From the NCBI GenBank assembly GCA_964017045.1, contig OZ024808.1, forward strand, positions 3,001,666 to 3,065,665: DNA of 64,000 nt, written 5' to 3'. A model generated the notes under the pieces. That model saw only the letters and a program-made list of their open reading frames with translations. It ran no database searches and had not been told where the DNA came from. Origin of the DNA: Omphiscola glabra. Its lineage: Eukaryota > Mollusca > Gastropoda > Lymnaeidae. Shown here in pieces: positions 32,662-45,704 of this stretch; within the stretch, counting starts at the first letter, position 1, and each line of letters opens with the position of its first letter. Both the position numbers and the translations under genes were made by a program.

Positions 32662-35579
32662 TAATTCATTTTATTCTATTCTTGGTGTGTTATAACTGTT
32701 AAAACTAAATTCTGATCTGCATCATCCATCTGTCATTGATTGTTTCATAGTATAGATATTCACCAGTTTCTACAAACATGCATTGGAAATGCTTTAGCAA
32801 AATTCAAGAAATAATCATCATATTTATAATCAGATCCTTCCAGCCTTCTTGAAACTGAAGGAAAAGTCATAAGAAAATGCTTTTAGTGTTAGTCTGGCCT
32901 TATTGTTTCATCATTACTTAGTGTATCATACACAAACATTTTTGACAATTCAAAATTGAGTATTACCAATACATTATTTTAAAAAAGAAATAGATAATAC
33001 TAATAGGCAAAATCCAATTAATGGTATGGTACAGTCACAAATTATGTACCTGGTGGAGCTCCAGAACATCAGCATTATGTATGCAGTAGACTATGCTTAA
33101 AATTGCTCGCCTTTTTCTTTAAACTAATCCCAAGTCCTGATATAACTTGTAACTCAAGTGTTAGTTATTGTTTGCTTTTGCCATGTTGGTTCTTGTCTTC
33201 CTAACTTTGGTGATATAGAGTTTTTTTTAAAAACTCAGTCAGTGCTTACTTTCTCATCAAAGATACCTGCCTTCCAGCCAGATATTTGCCATAAACTGAT
33301 CTAGAACATTTCTTCTGCTTCTTTTTCCTTATAGCTGTTAAAAGGCTGATGAGCTTTTGCCCTAAGTAACTGATGCCTCTTATCTTCCTAAAACTAAAAT
33401 GCATTTTTATGTTTTTATTCTTATTTAAATGTTTCATTTTCCATGTCTTACTGGGATCCAAACATATATAGTTAACTGAACAGTTATAATTTATAGTTTA
33501 GTTTATAGGCCTGAACAAAACACACAAAAAAGATGGAAGTTTGCAGTGTTAAATTATATCATGAGTGAAATAACAACTCTGATACAGCTAGTAAATATAC
33601 TACTATAAGATATACTACTAAAAGTATAACCCTCAGAACAACCATTTAACTTGAAATAGAGATACAGAATAGAAATATTAAAGTAATTGCAAGATTTAGT
33701 TTAGCTACCGGGTATGTAAGTCATTCTGTGTTATAAGAAATGAAACGTTAAAAAATAACTTTGTAACGTTGCTCTTGTGGCCATGTTACTAACTGTTCTC
33801 AAAAGTTTTACTTGCAGTGGTCGGGAGATGTTTCAGGTTGACCACTGAATATAAAATTATTTTAGGGTACCGGTACTGGTATTTATTTGTATATATAGCT
33901 TTTTACATCATGAATATTTAATCTGATTTCAACAAAAGTACCAGTACCCTATCGTTCGCTGTAAATACATTTAATTTGAGCATTGTATAAATGTAAGATG
34001 ATCTTGGGGTAACCTATTTGATTTCTTATGTTTTTTTGTAAAAATTGCTTTGTTCATTTAAATTAGTATTACTTATTATAATTATATTATTATTAAAATT
34101 TGAAAAAATAATACAACCTCCTACTGCAATGTTGTTCAATACATTTGTAGATATACAGAATCTCCGCCCTACGCAGTCACTTCAAAAACAAATGAGCATT
34201 GATAAAGCCTGCGAGTGTGGGGTAAAAAGCTATAAAATATAAAAATTGTGCACATAAAGCTTTCTACTGTGTAATAACACATCAGGTAAAGAAAGGTGCT
34301 CTCAGAAAAATAATACAGAAAGTGCAAAAGAAACTTTGTGAAATGCAGCATTTATGGCTCAGTAGGAAGCCTGATGAAATTCAGGGCTATGACGATAGAC
34401 ATGATACCAAACGTTTCTACAATGCAATAAAAGAAGTCTATGAACTACAGTCCTCAGGCTGCTTGTCCAACCTTAACAAAGATGGTACTCAGTTACTGAC
34501 AGATATTAGAAAGATGGACAGAACAATTTTGTAAGGTCCTTAACTGCTGGAAAAAATAATGCTATTGCTCGTTTACCACAGGCGGAAATCAACCAAGAGC
34601 CAAGACAATAGTCAAGATGAAGTCGGGAGGGTAATCCACCAACTCTTTTCAAATAAAGCCACAGAACAAGATGCAATCCCTGCAGAAAACTACGAAGTAG
34701 GAGGCCTTCTGGACAAAAAGACTGCCAGAGAAAGGGCAGTCGCCAAACCTGTGACAACGATTGTGGCATTTCTCTCCTTTCCATAGCTGGGAAGATCTTG
34801 GCCAGAGTTCTATACTTAATCGTTACAAACTACACCTTGAACAGGGACTACTGCCTGAAAGCCACTGTGATTACATTTAGAATGGGGCACAGCTAACATA
34901 TTTGCTGCACGCAATCTCCAGGAAAAATATCAAGGACAACACAGTGGCCTGTTCATCACCTTTGTTGATCTGACCAAAGCATTTGCCTCAGAGATAACAT
35001 GTGGAAGATAATGGAGAAGTTTGGCTGCCCGAACAGATTTATTACAAATATTACATTAACTCTATGAATGTATGATGGCCAGGGTGGCGGATTCTGAAGA
35101 TGAGTCTGTGGCTTTTCCTGTGACTAATTCTTGACAATAATAATATCGGCATTCCGATAAGATACAGGACAGATGGAGGACAAATAATCTCAGGAGACGG
35201 CAAGCTATTACGAAAGTTCAATAAACGTTTATTTGGTTTGCTGATGACTGTGCATGCAAACTTCAAACTGAGAATGCAGCAAAACTTGATCGCTTTACCA
35301 AGAAGGACTGTCACATCTAAGGCCTCGCCATCAATATGAAAAAAACAAGAGCTCTTGTTGCATTTGCAGGGATCCGCAAGAGTGTTTAGTAGCGAAGGGG
35401 TCTCAGTCTTGCTACTTTGCTTAAAGTATATAGGGCAATCATCTTAACATCTCTCCTATATGCTGGCGAAGCGTGGACAGTGTACAGCAGATATGCTAAA
35501 CATCTACACCTACGCTGCTTATGTAAACTACTTGGCATAAGGTGGCAGGTCAGAATCCCTGGTACAGAGGTCCTACAAC

Positions 35580-37367
35580 CAGGGCCGTCTTAACATAGAT
35601 GGCCCTGGGCACAGCGTAATGCAGTGGGGCTCCCTAACAACACAATACACCAGGGTAGTTAGAAGGGGGGGTGGGGGGCAAAGGGGGCACTCCCCCCATG
35701 CGCAAACAGTTCTTGCGCCCCACCAACTCACCAAGAAGAATAAATTAATTCAAATAATTTTTACAAAATCATTCCAAATCAATAATAGTTTTAAAACTTT
35801 ATCAGAAATAAATTATAATTAATCGCAGATGATGATAAATTATCAGGTTCTCCATTTTCTTACTTAGTCCTTCAGCCTCACGCCTCGTATTCACTTCCTG
35901 ATCATTGTCAGCTCAAATAGAATCCAGCACATCTTGAATTTTTTTGGAAACCTTCACGCAGAGCATTGACGGCCTCAAAATGTGCTGACCATCACAAGAT
36001 GCTTTCCGACAACGAGAGCTTTTCCTAAGGAAGATACCAGAACATTCCATCGATGTGTAGAACCTGAGGAATATAGGCGCTGAACATGTCAAAAAATTTT
36101 CCAACTTGTAGACAAAACTCTTCTGCTTTTAAGCCCACTAAGTTCTGGCTGTGTCCAGTACAAGGGACATACAAGGCAAACTCGTTCAGTTGACACATCA
36201 ATGCTTACAATCCAGTGTAGTGTCCAGACCTATTTGAAACATTGTCATACGATTGACCACGGCAGTTTGATAGCGAAATTTTGTTCTCATTCAGGAAATC
36301 CAAAACAGTGTTTGCTAGATCAATTGATACACAACAGCGTCTGCTGAATCCTTTGATACACTACAGTATCTGTTAGATCCTTAACTCCACTGCAAATCCA
36401 GTACTCAACTGTACAAGTATTCTTAATATTCCATAGCCACGGGATCTGTGTCGTGAATCACACTCTCGTTTTCTGACACAGCTTTGTGTGTTTCGTCTTT
36501 TGCAATTGCCCCAGCAGGGAAATAGGTAATGGTATGTCTGGAACTGGATGGCTGGATACAATAGTGGATGTGGATGATGCTACTTTATTTTGAGGATCAG
36601 TACTAGTATCTGATAATTTGATTGGATTTAAGCCTGGTGTTAATTTTGCAAGTTTACACGTTTTCCTTGTCTCCTCTGCATGCAGCTCTTTTTCTCTGTG
36701 CTCCACTCAATAAAATACTTTTTTTTTTAATTTACGCTTAAAGGGTTATACATATAGAAACATATTCATTTGTTACAAATGTTTATATTGTAATAGCAGC
36801 AATCCGTTCAAAAGATAAAGGTAATTATTTTTAAAAAATGACTTTCATCTTTAAACAGTGACAGTGTCAGTGACAGTGAGTACAAATTATGTCTACCTGC
36901 CTATATAATATATATTTCCGCCTTCAGCTCAGACGTACGGTGACTGTGGGGCCCTATTTATCATCTAAATATGTTTTTCCGACACAGAAAACAAAATATT
37001 TTTAGGTCGCTAAAGTTACCCTTTAACTTCAATGTAAAAAAATATTCTTACTTTATTTATTTTCGATTCATTTCTGGGAGAAGTAAAACTTGTTGACGAG
37101 AGTCATTCCCCTTTAAAGGTTTATAAAGTATCCAACTTGTGAATCGCATTATAGGCCTAATATTAATTTTGGAATGTGCCGATTATATCGTGGGTTAAAA
37201 TTGGGAAACGTGTTGTCCATTGATTTTTAAATCAAATTAAATTGCCTAAATCTTTCAATATTCATTAACAATATGTGCAACATGATGCCTCTATAAGAGT
37301 GAGTCTCCTAGAAAAGTTGGCCCCCTAGAAGCGTGGGGCCCTGGGTAAGTGCCTTACGACGGCACTG
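35580..37367 (-). mobile_element. hAT transposon, decayed, 1.79 kb
   Basis: Flanked by CCTACAAC at 35572-35579 and 37368-37375. Ends CAGGGCCGTCTTAA (left) and, complemented, CAGTGCCGTCGTAA (right). Minus-strand reading around 36100-36270, with stops, gives GQSYDNVSNRSGHYTGL and LYVPCTGHSQNLVG, hallmark hAT transposase segments (ZMYM/DUF4371 type). Non-functional. Confidence 0.85.
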
Positions 37368-37375
37368 CCTACAAC

Positions 37376-37590
37376 GATCTGGCAGGTCAGAGTCCCTGGT
37401 ACAGAGGTCCTACAACGGACTGGCAGGTCAGAGTCCCTGGTACAGAGGTCCTACAACGGACTGGCAGGTCAGAGTCCCTGATACAGAGGTCCTACAACGG
37501 ACTGGCAGGTCAGAGTCCCTGATACAGAGGTCCTACAACGGGCTGGCAGGTCAGAGTCCTTGATACAAAGGTCCTACAACGGGCTGACTT
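37376..37590 (+). repeat. 41-bp tandem repeat of LINE coding sequence, 5 copies
   Basis: Unit aggtcctacaacggactggc plus aggtcagagtccctgatacag, derived from the LINE VPDTEVLQRTG region. A further copy lies on the other side of the hAT at about 35540-35579, so the array existed before the hAT landed in it. Confidence 0.88.
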
Positions 37591-38223
37591 TATCCTTGGA
37601 CATTAATTTGTGGAAGACGCTATGGGAAGCTGGCGTGGCAGACTCACTGTCGGAGCACAAGCTGGCGCGGCAGACTCATTGTCGGAGCACAATCCTCAGA
37701 GAATAAGCCCACCGCTCACGCCCAAAGAAAGCGCACTGCAAGGAAAAGCAGAATGGACTCAAATCCTACTAGGCCCCAAATCAATGTGTCCCACATGCAG
37801 GAAAGCTCTCCAGGCACTTATAGGAGTGGCAGGCCTCCTGAGTACTTACTTTAATATAGCCTTGGTCACCTTTGCATGCTAAGGACGAACAACATGTACA
37901 TCACCAACTGCTCTGCCTGTTTTATATTCATTCCTCGACATGATTTATTTAGCTCAAGTTTTAATTGAAGCACAGCAAGAAAATGAAGCGGAGGTTAGTT
38001 GACCTTACTTAGACTTATTTCCTTAGATTTTATCTGTTCATCAAAATGATCAATGCTGGAGAGCTTTCCTCTTACTTCAAAGTTTCAATCATTAGCTCAT
38101 GGGATGCTTAGGTAATGTTCACGCCAGTAAATGATTTTAACACAAATTTAAATAAAAATGTCATGTAATTGTAAGGAATGTATTAGTTATAACTTCATAT
38201 CCAAGTATGCTTGATCTTGAGAC

Positions 38224-38345
38224 AGACCTGGTTACACTGGAACTCCCAATATAGTCTCAGAATAGTACTTAGTACTTTACCATCTCAAAATCGTACAATA
38301 CTGTATGTTAATAGTAAGAAAATAAACCAACAGTATAATGCATAC
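38224..38345. mobile_element. Decayed copy of the 27002 MITE family
   Basis: Shares cagacctg, aaaatcgtacaata, taatagtaa and aaataaac blocks with the element at 27002-27160. The right end is not recognisable. Confidence 0.55.
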
Positions 38346-38639
38346 AATAACTTTTCTCACCGCATGTCTAATAAATACACTTCTCAAAGTAGATGACTGT
38401 CGTTCGTATATTTATATTCAGTGCAATATTGCCAATAAAAATGTACTCGTCCTTTGACACTTTGATAGACAAAGATGGGATGGGGACGCGAAAATTGAGG
38501 ATAACTGCCGAAGTCACCCAACAAAAGTGGGGGTGGGCAGGTTGAGCTGCCTAGAATTAATCGCAATGCTAGAGAAAAATTAGGTTCTCCTTACTTAGCT
38601 TTGTAAAATTGTTTTGTAATTTATTTATTTCTATATATT

Positions 38640-38837
38640 TTTTACCTTATCAGTCCGCATCGCGTGCGGATACACCAAAATGGCGCGTACGGTCCACACA
38701 AAATGATGTATTTATTTAAAATGTGCGTTTATGACACATTAAAATAATCGCTATATGAATTTAGTTTAAAAATGAATTAATTTGTGATACAGACGGTGAT
38801 ACATATAAATTGGCGGGCCGCGGGTTTCCCACCCCTG
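38640..38837. mobile_element. hAT MITE-like right end
   Basis: Ends gggccgcgggtttcccaccc plus ctg, the complement of a CAGGGGTGGGAAACC hAT terminus. The left end was not found. Confidence 0.4.
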
Positions 38838-38839
38838 TA

Positions 38840-40050
38840 AGAAGCCTGAATGTATTTTATTGTCACATAATGTGGTCTAAAACTAGAGCAAGCTGTACTG
38901 GGAGAAGGGGAGAGAGAAGTGATGGAACAAAACTGGGATAATACAATTGTACAGCTGTTTAGTGACTTTCTAAATTAGATTTTAAATGCCGATTACTAGA
39001 TCTTAGACTACTTAGAATATGACAAAAGTCTAACGCTGCTGAGAATATATATATTTTTTTTTTTTAAAAACAGCGCGGATTCCATGCCGATGATAACATT
39101 AAAATCATCCATACAATGTGCACGTCCGTCAATGTAGCCAAATTTGAATGCCCCGAGTTGATTGGACAATGGGACACCCATATAAAACGTATGCAAAAAA
39201 AACCCATTGTCATACCTCACCTTGTCAAAGCAAGGGGCTGTCCATATATTATTATTAAGTAAGCACTAAGGATGCGTTTGACAGCGTGGGGGAGGTCACC
39301 AGAATGTGCATAAATTCTACAATAGTTATCTCTAATAGAGCCGTCACCTAAACATCTGTTAAATTACTTAAATCCGTAATCTGATTAAAGTAAAGGCCTA
39401 TTAAGGCTACAAGTATAAGAATATAACTATTATAACCACAATGTTTCGCCTTTATCAGAATACTAATGTACAGCGCGCAGAGTATAGCCCTAGAATTAGA
39501 ATAATGCTTTGTGTTCGCTAGATATAGCTGTAGTAATATTTAGTATAGTGACAAACCACAGTAGTCTTTTCAATTATTTCGTTTGGTAACCAATATTTTT
39601 TTAACCGGGTCCCTTAATTAAAATCGTAGAAACGTAAAAGGCATTTCAAAATCCTACAATTGTACGCCAGTAGTATATGAGTTAACAGGTCTGTGAGTGT
39701 GAGATCTAGCGGATCTACCAGATTTTTAAGCCCCTAGTTGGATCTTTTGACCAAAGTTTACTGGGACATAAACGGAATATACATTAAAACAATGCAAGAT
39801 CACAGGGCTTACATTTCTCAAGTAATTTACTTTCCACATACGGCTGCAATTTCTTTAGGTTTTAAATTTATCCTGTAACTAAACTAACACAATAACTACA
39901 GGGCTGACCATAGGCAACAGTTTATTGGTACCAGTACTATTTAGACCATGTACGTATTGCAATAATAGCAATTTTTCTCCATTCAGATAAGATGCCTGCC
40001 TAAGCATTTATCTTTTCATCTTGCCTACTGGTATCTAGTTAAACCGAGAC
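38840..40050. other. Intergenic spacer
   Basis: AT-rich. ggggctgtccatatattatt at about 39234 resembles a motif common in invertebrate DNA transposons. Otherwise nothing recognised. Confidence 0.4.
39600..39690. mobile_element. Second decayed copy of the 27002 MITE family
   Basis: Contains tacaattgtacgcca and ends gttaacaggtctg, as in the intact copy. No target duplication is visible. Confidence 0.5.
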
Positions 40051-43000
40051 CCTAAAATGAAACAAATTAGACAAAATCCAAAAGATGTTTTACATATAAA
40101 TTTACTTTTGAAATATACATTTAAAAACCAAAGAATCAATAACAATGTTTATTAATAGTAATCCAATGAGAAAATATGGACTGAATTAATAATAACCAAT
40201 ACACACGTGATTACCAAGGCAAGTTAAGAATACAAAAAGTTAAATGTTGAAAAAACATTGTCTTCTATTGAACACAAGAAAATAATACATACAAATATTG
40301 AATCAAGCAAAAAGGGAGAAGAGAATTAAAAGAAAAAACTAAAACTAATTTACAGTTGCTGTAAAATTCTATACCATATCAAAAGCATACAAACAGCACA
40401 GCACGATTACGATAACAAGACATAGATGAAATCTTTTAGTCAAAATCTTTTTCAGTAATCATATCCTTTTATTGTATGCAAAAATAAAAATATGAAAGGG
40501 GAAAATGATGCTTTATGCCACAAGCTATCAAGTATTTGATGATATATCTAAAGAAAAAAATGTGTTAAAGAGAATTGCAGTTAACTGGAGTACTGTCAGG
40601 GTGTTGAGATGAGACCAAAAAAAAGTGAGCCTAATGGTAGCAACTATATACATAACAGGCAAATACAAAAATGGAACCACTCGATATCCACACATAAGGG
40701 AGGAAAGATAACCACTCCAGTACACTTGAATCATCCCCGCCTTCTAAGCACATGGTTGCTAAATCCAACCTAACCAAAATTAGGAATAATTCTGACAAGA
40801 TATTTTAGTGAAAGCTCAAGCCTTAAAAATAATATACAAGCTTGCTTTATCTATGTCAAGTATCACACCTTTTGAAAAATTAAATTGGACAGGAGGGGGT
40901 GTAGAAAAGACCACATTTACACACATATATTCTCATTTACACATCCCACATTCCATTCATATCTACTTACTTTGTTTTCTTAAAGTGATTTGAATATATA
41001 GCAAAATATAAAAATAAAATGCCTCAACGCATTCCATCTTCTAAAATAAGCATTTGCTAACATTTTTAAACTTGAAGATAATTACTTTGTAGCAATGATA
41101 ATTTAATACAAATGATGCTCCTTACAATAATTTCATGTCTAAAACAGAGGAAACAAGCATTTCTAGTTATATTTGTTGAATAAATGACAAGACATGATAA
41201 AACTATACAACAGGTTTACATACAATACATAGGATTAAAAATTATACCAAATGATTTTTGATCAAAACTTATGTGGGGATATTAAGCGCAATCTCATGGT
41301 TTGTGCTATTTCTTCAGCAAATAATTATCTAAGATTAAGACAAGGATTCATGTAAGTCAAAAAGAGACAAGTTTCATTATATTTATATCAGGACTGGGCT
41401 GCAGTAATTCAAAATAATGATCATGAGCAGGAGAGATAACGAACATTTTGTACCAGTTGGAATCATAACAATATAAGATATATCATAACTTTGGTTGCTT
41501 GGTATTGTTAATATGTTGAAAGTAAATCCAAGAACAGGGGAAAGTCAACTACATATGGTAATCAAGGGTTAATGTGCAGCAAATATTAGACGTTGAACCA
41601 AGGAAGCACATGGTGAACATTACTTTTTTAAAAATCTAAAAATATTGATGGCATAATACAATTATGAATATTGACTCCATTCTATGGGGATAAGTTCAAA
41701 TCAGAACATTTCACATATCAATGAGTATTAAAAGCATCAATTTGCAGCCATGAATTAAATCAAGTTTATTTTGAGGAAAGATAATTTATGCCATGAAAAG
41801 CTGAGCAAAGTCTCCAGAGATGATAACCGACATTTTTGTCCAAATAAATTCAACTATATGCCATTTTGAAATATTCTGTAGCTACACGTCTATTATAGTG
41901 ACATGGCTTACTTAAAAGATAAGCATCAAAAAGATGGGGGCAGTAAGGCCTTGTGCATTTAGGACATAGTACCAAGTACACTAACCAAGTTATGCAAGGG
42001 TAGGGGAAAAAAAGACATGTTCGCAAGTTAACAACATGATCACAGCTCGTTAACATCTTGCATGTTTACAAAAAAAATAATCATTGTAACAATATTAACC
42101 ATTGCAGCAATTACCTTAATATTCAACTTTAAATTTTAAAAATAAGATTAGAGACATTAAGGAGAGAAAACTGTTCATACAACATAAATTATTATCATTT
42201 ATAAGCATTTCAATAAATAAAATTAACTAATGTCATCAGTGTGAAAACTACAAGGAATGCTTAAGACAGGCTCCATTTCTCAAATTTCAAAAAATGGCAC
42301 AATTGAATTGTGCAAAATCCAACATGCCAATGCATAATTATACAAAAATATGTTAAATATCCTTTATCTTTTAAAAATAGAAGCCATATCAATCAATTAA
42401 GATATTTTATGAGTTATTTCTACAAGTTTCAAAAGCTTATATTTATACAGTAGAAATTTGTTTTTTCATGAAGGAATGGGCTAATAGAAAACTTGCCTAA
42501 CTCAGTCACAAAATAAAATAGGTTATCTCGTTTATCTTACAAATGTAACAATATTTGACCTAGCAGTTTTCTTACTATATAAAGTGATAAATGAATAAAC
42601 TTAATCTTTATCAAACTAACTAAGGCAAAAGAGAAGATTACAGAAGTAAAGATAACATACATTTAAATTGTCCACGAATAACATTATATACCAATTGCTG
42701 CACATGAGACGGGACAAAAAAAGATTGGTCAACTATTGATGGTTTAAAATCACTTCAAAGGAAATAAATTTTAGGTTAATGTACAACACAGAGCAATGAT
42801 TAAAATAACTTTACATCAGTGATGGCATATTTAAGAAAAAAGATGTATTTCAGAAGGGATCAAAATACACTAAATTTAAAAAAAACTACCTATTTTCATT
42901 AAATTCTCTTTTACATGAAAACAAGTTAACAAATGTATGGCATGTTTAAATAAAAGACAATTTGTTTTCCTTTTTTAAAATTAAACAAAATGGAGCATCA

Positions 43001-45552
43001 TTATAAATATTAAAAAACATATAACTTTGGCATCTAATTTTCAAAATTAAGCATTTGCATCAATTAATGACATCCTATGGGCAGAAATAGCAAAATACGA
43101 TATGTTCCATTGTTTATTTTCATACTGAGTTCCCATGGTCAAAAAATCAATAAGTTAACAAAATGAGCATCATAAAAATTCAGATCATCATCATTGTCAA
43201 CACTTTAAAAGGCATTTGAAATAATGATAATGTATTAATACTGTATCGTTTTCAATCTGCCATCACTAATTCAATGTTTTTTTTAAAAAAGTTATGGAAA
43301 TAGAAGGGGGAAATGTTCATTAACAGCATACATAATCATCCTATATAGCTGGAGGGAAAGACTTTTTTGTTTCCTTATGTACAAAATACAAGCATCGAAA
43401 CAATAGCTATTTATCATTGTTAATCTCTAACAAGTTTTAATTTGCATTTAAAACAAAAAAAAAGTAATTAAAAAATTATAGGAAATTCAATTAATATCAG
43501 TATCAATCATCATTACTTCTTTTTTTGTTGATAAATTACTAAAATAAAATATATATAAATATATAAATGAACGAGGGGAAATAAAATGAATAAAACTATG
43601 TTTTTCATATAATTTCTATGCACCATATACACATTCATATTCTCAATCATACCTCACATACATAAAACACCAATCGATTCAGCAACCATCTTTAGGTGTA
43701 AAGAGGGGGTTGGACAATACCACCATGTTAAAAAAATAAGTAAAAAGACATTAATCCATGCAAGGTGAATAGGGAGTGAGTGTTGTATACAAGACAAGAA
43801 ACAAAATGCTACAATATATCCAAACTATGTATGCCTTTACCAGATAGAAATATTCTTGATACAATGGGAAATCTACTACACAATGGAGAACTGGCATGAG
43901 TAATAGTTTAAAAAAAAATGTAATTTGTAAACCTGTAAGCCAAATAGTTGTTTTAAAAAAACACGCACATCCCGCCAGAGCTGTATTGGAATGTGGTGCA
44001 CAAGTTAATCGAGGTGCAGCAGCAGTTAACATGACCAACTATTTCTTTTAATTTAAAGAAGCAATTAAGCCAAACCATTATCATAGAAGTGCAATGTGGT
44101 TATTTTCATCAAGGCCATGCTAGTGTTAATAAAATGAAAAAATGTCAAGGGTGAAAAATTCTTCATGTCTGCCAAGACCTAACTACACATTTTAGGTTAA
44201 TATTTATATTTAATTCAAAAGCTAATTTGGCAGTTAAATATCCAGTTAAATATGTTACCAAAAAAGAAATCAAGGTGTTGCAGAAATTTTAAAAGAACAT
44301 GTAACTTTGCACCATTCATTAAAAATCCACACTGCACAACAATGAAATGACACCAGTTAGGTATGGGCAAAGCTTGATTAGATGAAAATACAATAAAATA
44401 TACAGCCGCCATTCTTAAATCAACTCTGATCTTAATACAGTTGCAGTGACCACATTAGGTATTTCAACAAAATATATAATTAAAAATCTATAATACTCTT
44501 ACAGCAATATTTTTAGTTCAAAAGTACAAAGCAATGCATTATTTCTTGTCTGTTTAAAAAATAAACACTGTAATGAAAACACACTTCATAAAATTAATTT
44601 CATCTGCATTAAAGTAATAAATTATAGGAAATAGATAACCCGTAAGAACAATAAGATATAACATTATTAGTCACAATGATACTGGCATGTTATCATTATC
44701 ATTCTTCTTGAAAACTCTTTGAGAGCAATATATTCTATCTTGTTCAAACATTATAATTGTCATTGATTGCAGGAAATATAAAAATACAAAATTTTGTTAA
44801 AGAGGCTTGCCTCTTTTATTGTTAAAAACAAATGCATGGTATTACAACTTAGTGTGACAATCTAATCAAGAGTGATTTAATAATGGCATTACTAAAAAGA
44901 GGAATAATTACAGATATTAATCATCACCAATTATGTAATATATAAGTTTATATAAGACTGCTTACAAATTGAACAAGTTAATGATAATATGTAATGGTAA
45001 CGATTAAATATTGCAAACACCAGCAAATACAACACAAATTTTAAAGGGAAATAGAGATAACAGAGACATACCCCATAAATCAAATAACAGAAATCCTGAG
45101 GACTTAACCTTTATGACACCAGAAAAGTTCTCTAATGTAACAGTTCAAATATAAAATCTATCCTAAAAGCACACCTGTCAAAGCGCACTCTTGCAGCTTT
45201 ACAAGTCTTCAAGCTTGAGTGAAGCAAAGTTCCCACTGTCTTGTACACAATAACACATCCACTTGTCTCTAATGTTAGAAAGTTTTCCTAACAAGTTTCC
45301 ACTTTGAACTATGAAAAGGATGAGAGAAAAAATTGAAATGGCATCCAACTAAGTACGGTACTCTAAATAAAAAAATTTGAAAATTCTCTTATTAAACCAG
45401 CATCTGCATATTTTTAAAATAGGGCTTGCTCAGGATAAAAGTTCAAATGATATTCAAGCAAAGAAATATTAGTCAATTGGATCAAACACCCCAAATACAA
45501 AAATAAATCTACTTACAATTTAACACTAAACACCATTCCATCCTTCCACTAG
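40050..45552 (-). other. Possible long 3' UTR / downstream region of the FUBP-family gene
   Basis: 5.5 kb of AT-rich, minisatellite-free, transposon-poor sequence directly after the stop codon, with no open reading frame of note. Possible minus-strand poly(A) signals (TTTATT on +) at about 40148, 40467 and 44815. The smooth composition suggests transcribed 3' UTR, but its extent is inference. Confidence 0.4.
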
Positions 45553-45704
45553 TCACTGTTGTCCAGGTTGGCCCCCTTGAGCAGCTGCCTGATTTGCAGC
45601 CACCTGTTGAAGAACCATCTGGGCCTCATGAATCATGCCCTGAGACCTGTAGTATTCTATCCATGCCTGACTGTAGTCTGGTTGACCAGTCTGAGGGTTG
45701 ATGG
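45553..45704 (-). CDS. FUBP-family exon 16: second Tyr-rich motif and stop
   Basis: [20 protein letters not shown] then [21 protein letters not shown] at 45555-45553. Acceptor tccttctgcag. Confidence 0.9.

Larger units (their letters stand above)
31366..34300 (+). other. NTPase 3' UTR and downstream spacer
   Basis: AT-rich. A 32-bp unit (aaatcatggactttatgttg plus acaaaaatctag) occurs three times at 31585-31690. Several AATAAA hexamers occur (for example about 31887 and 32463), so the poly(A) site cannot be fixed. No gene seen. Confidence 0.45.
34315..37900 (+). mobile_element. Degenerate RTE-like LINE, interrupted
   Basis: Fragments in shifting + frames match a common invertebrate LINE polyprotein: KLCEMQHLWLSRKPDEIQGY and DTKRFYNAIKEVYELQSSG (34325-34470), GISLLSIAGKILARVL (about 34765-34815), a FVDLTKAF-like block (about 34960), VPDTEVLQRTG (37380-37590) and a zinc-finger-like CPTCRKALQALIGVAG at about 37790-37840. 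Many stops and frameshifts; dead. A hAT element (35580-37367) splits it. Confidence 0.75.

Noticed and set aside
33862..33960. Palindrome with accggtactggta / taccagtaccct arms
   Set aside because: Arms too short and no target duplication. Could be chance.
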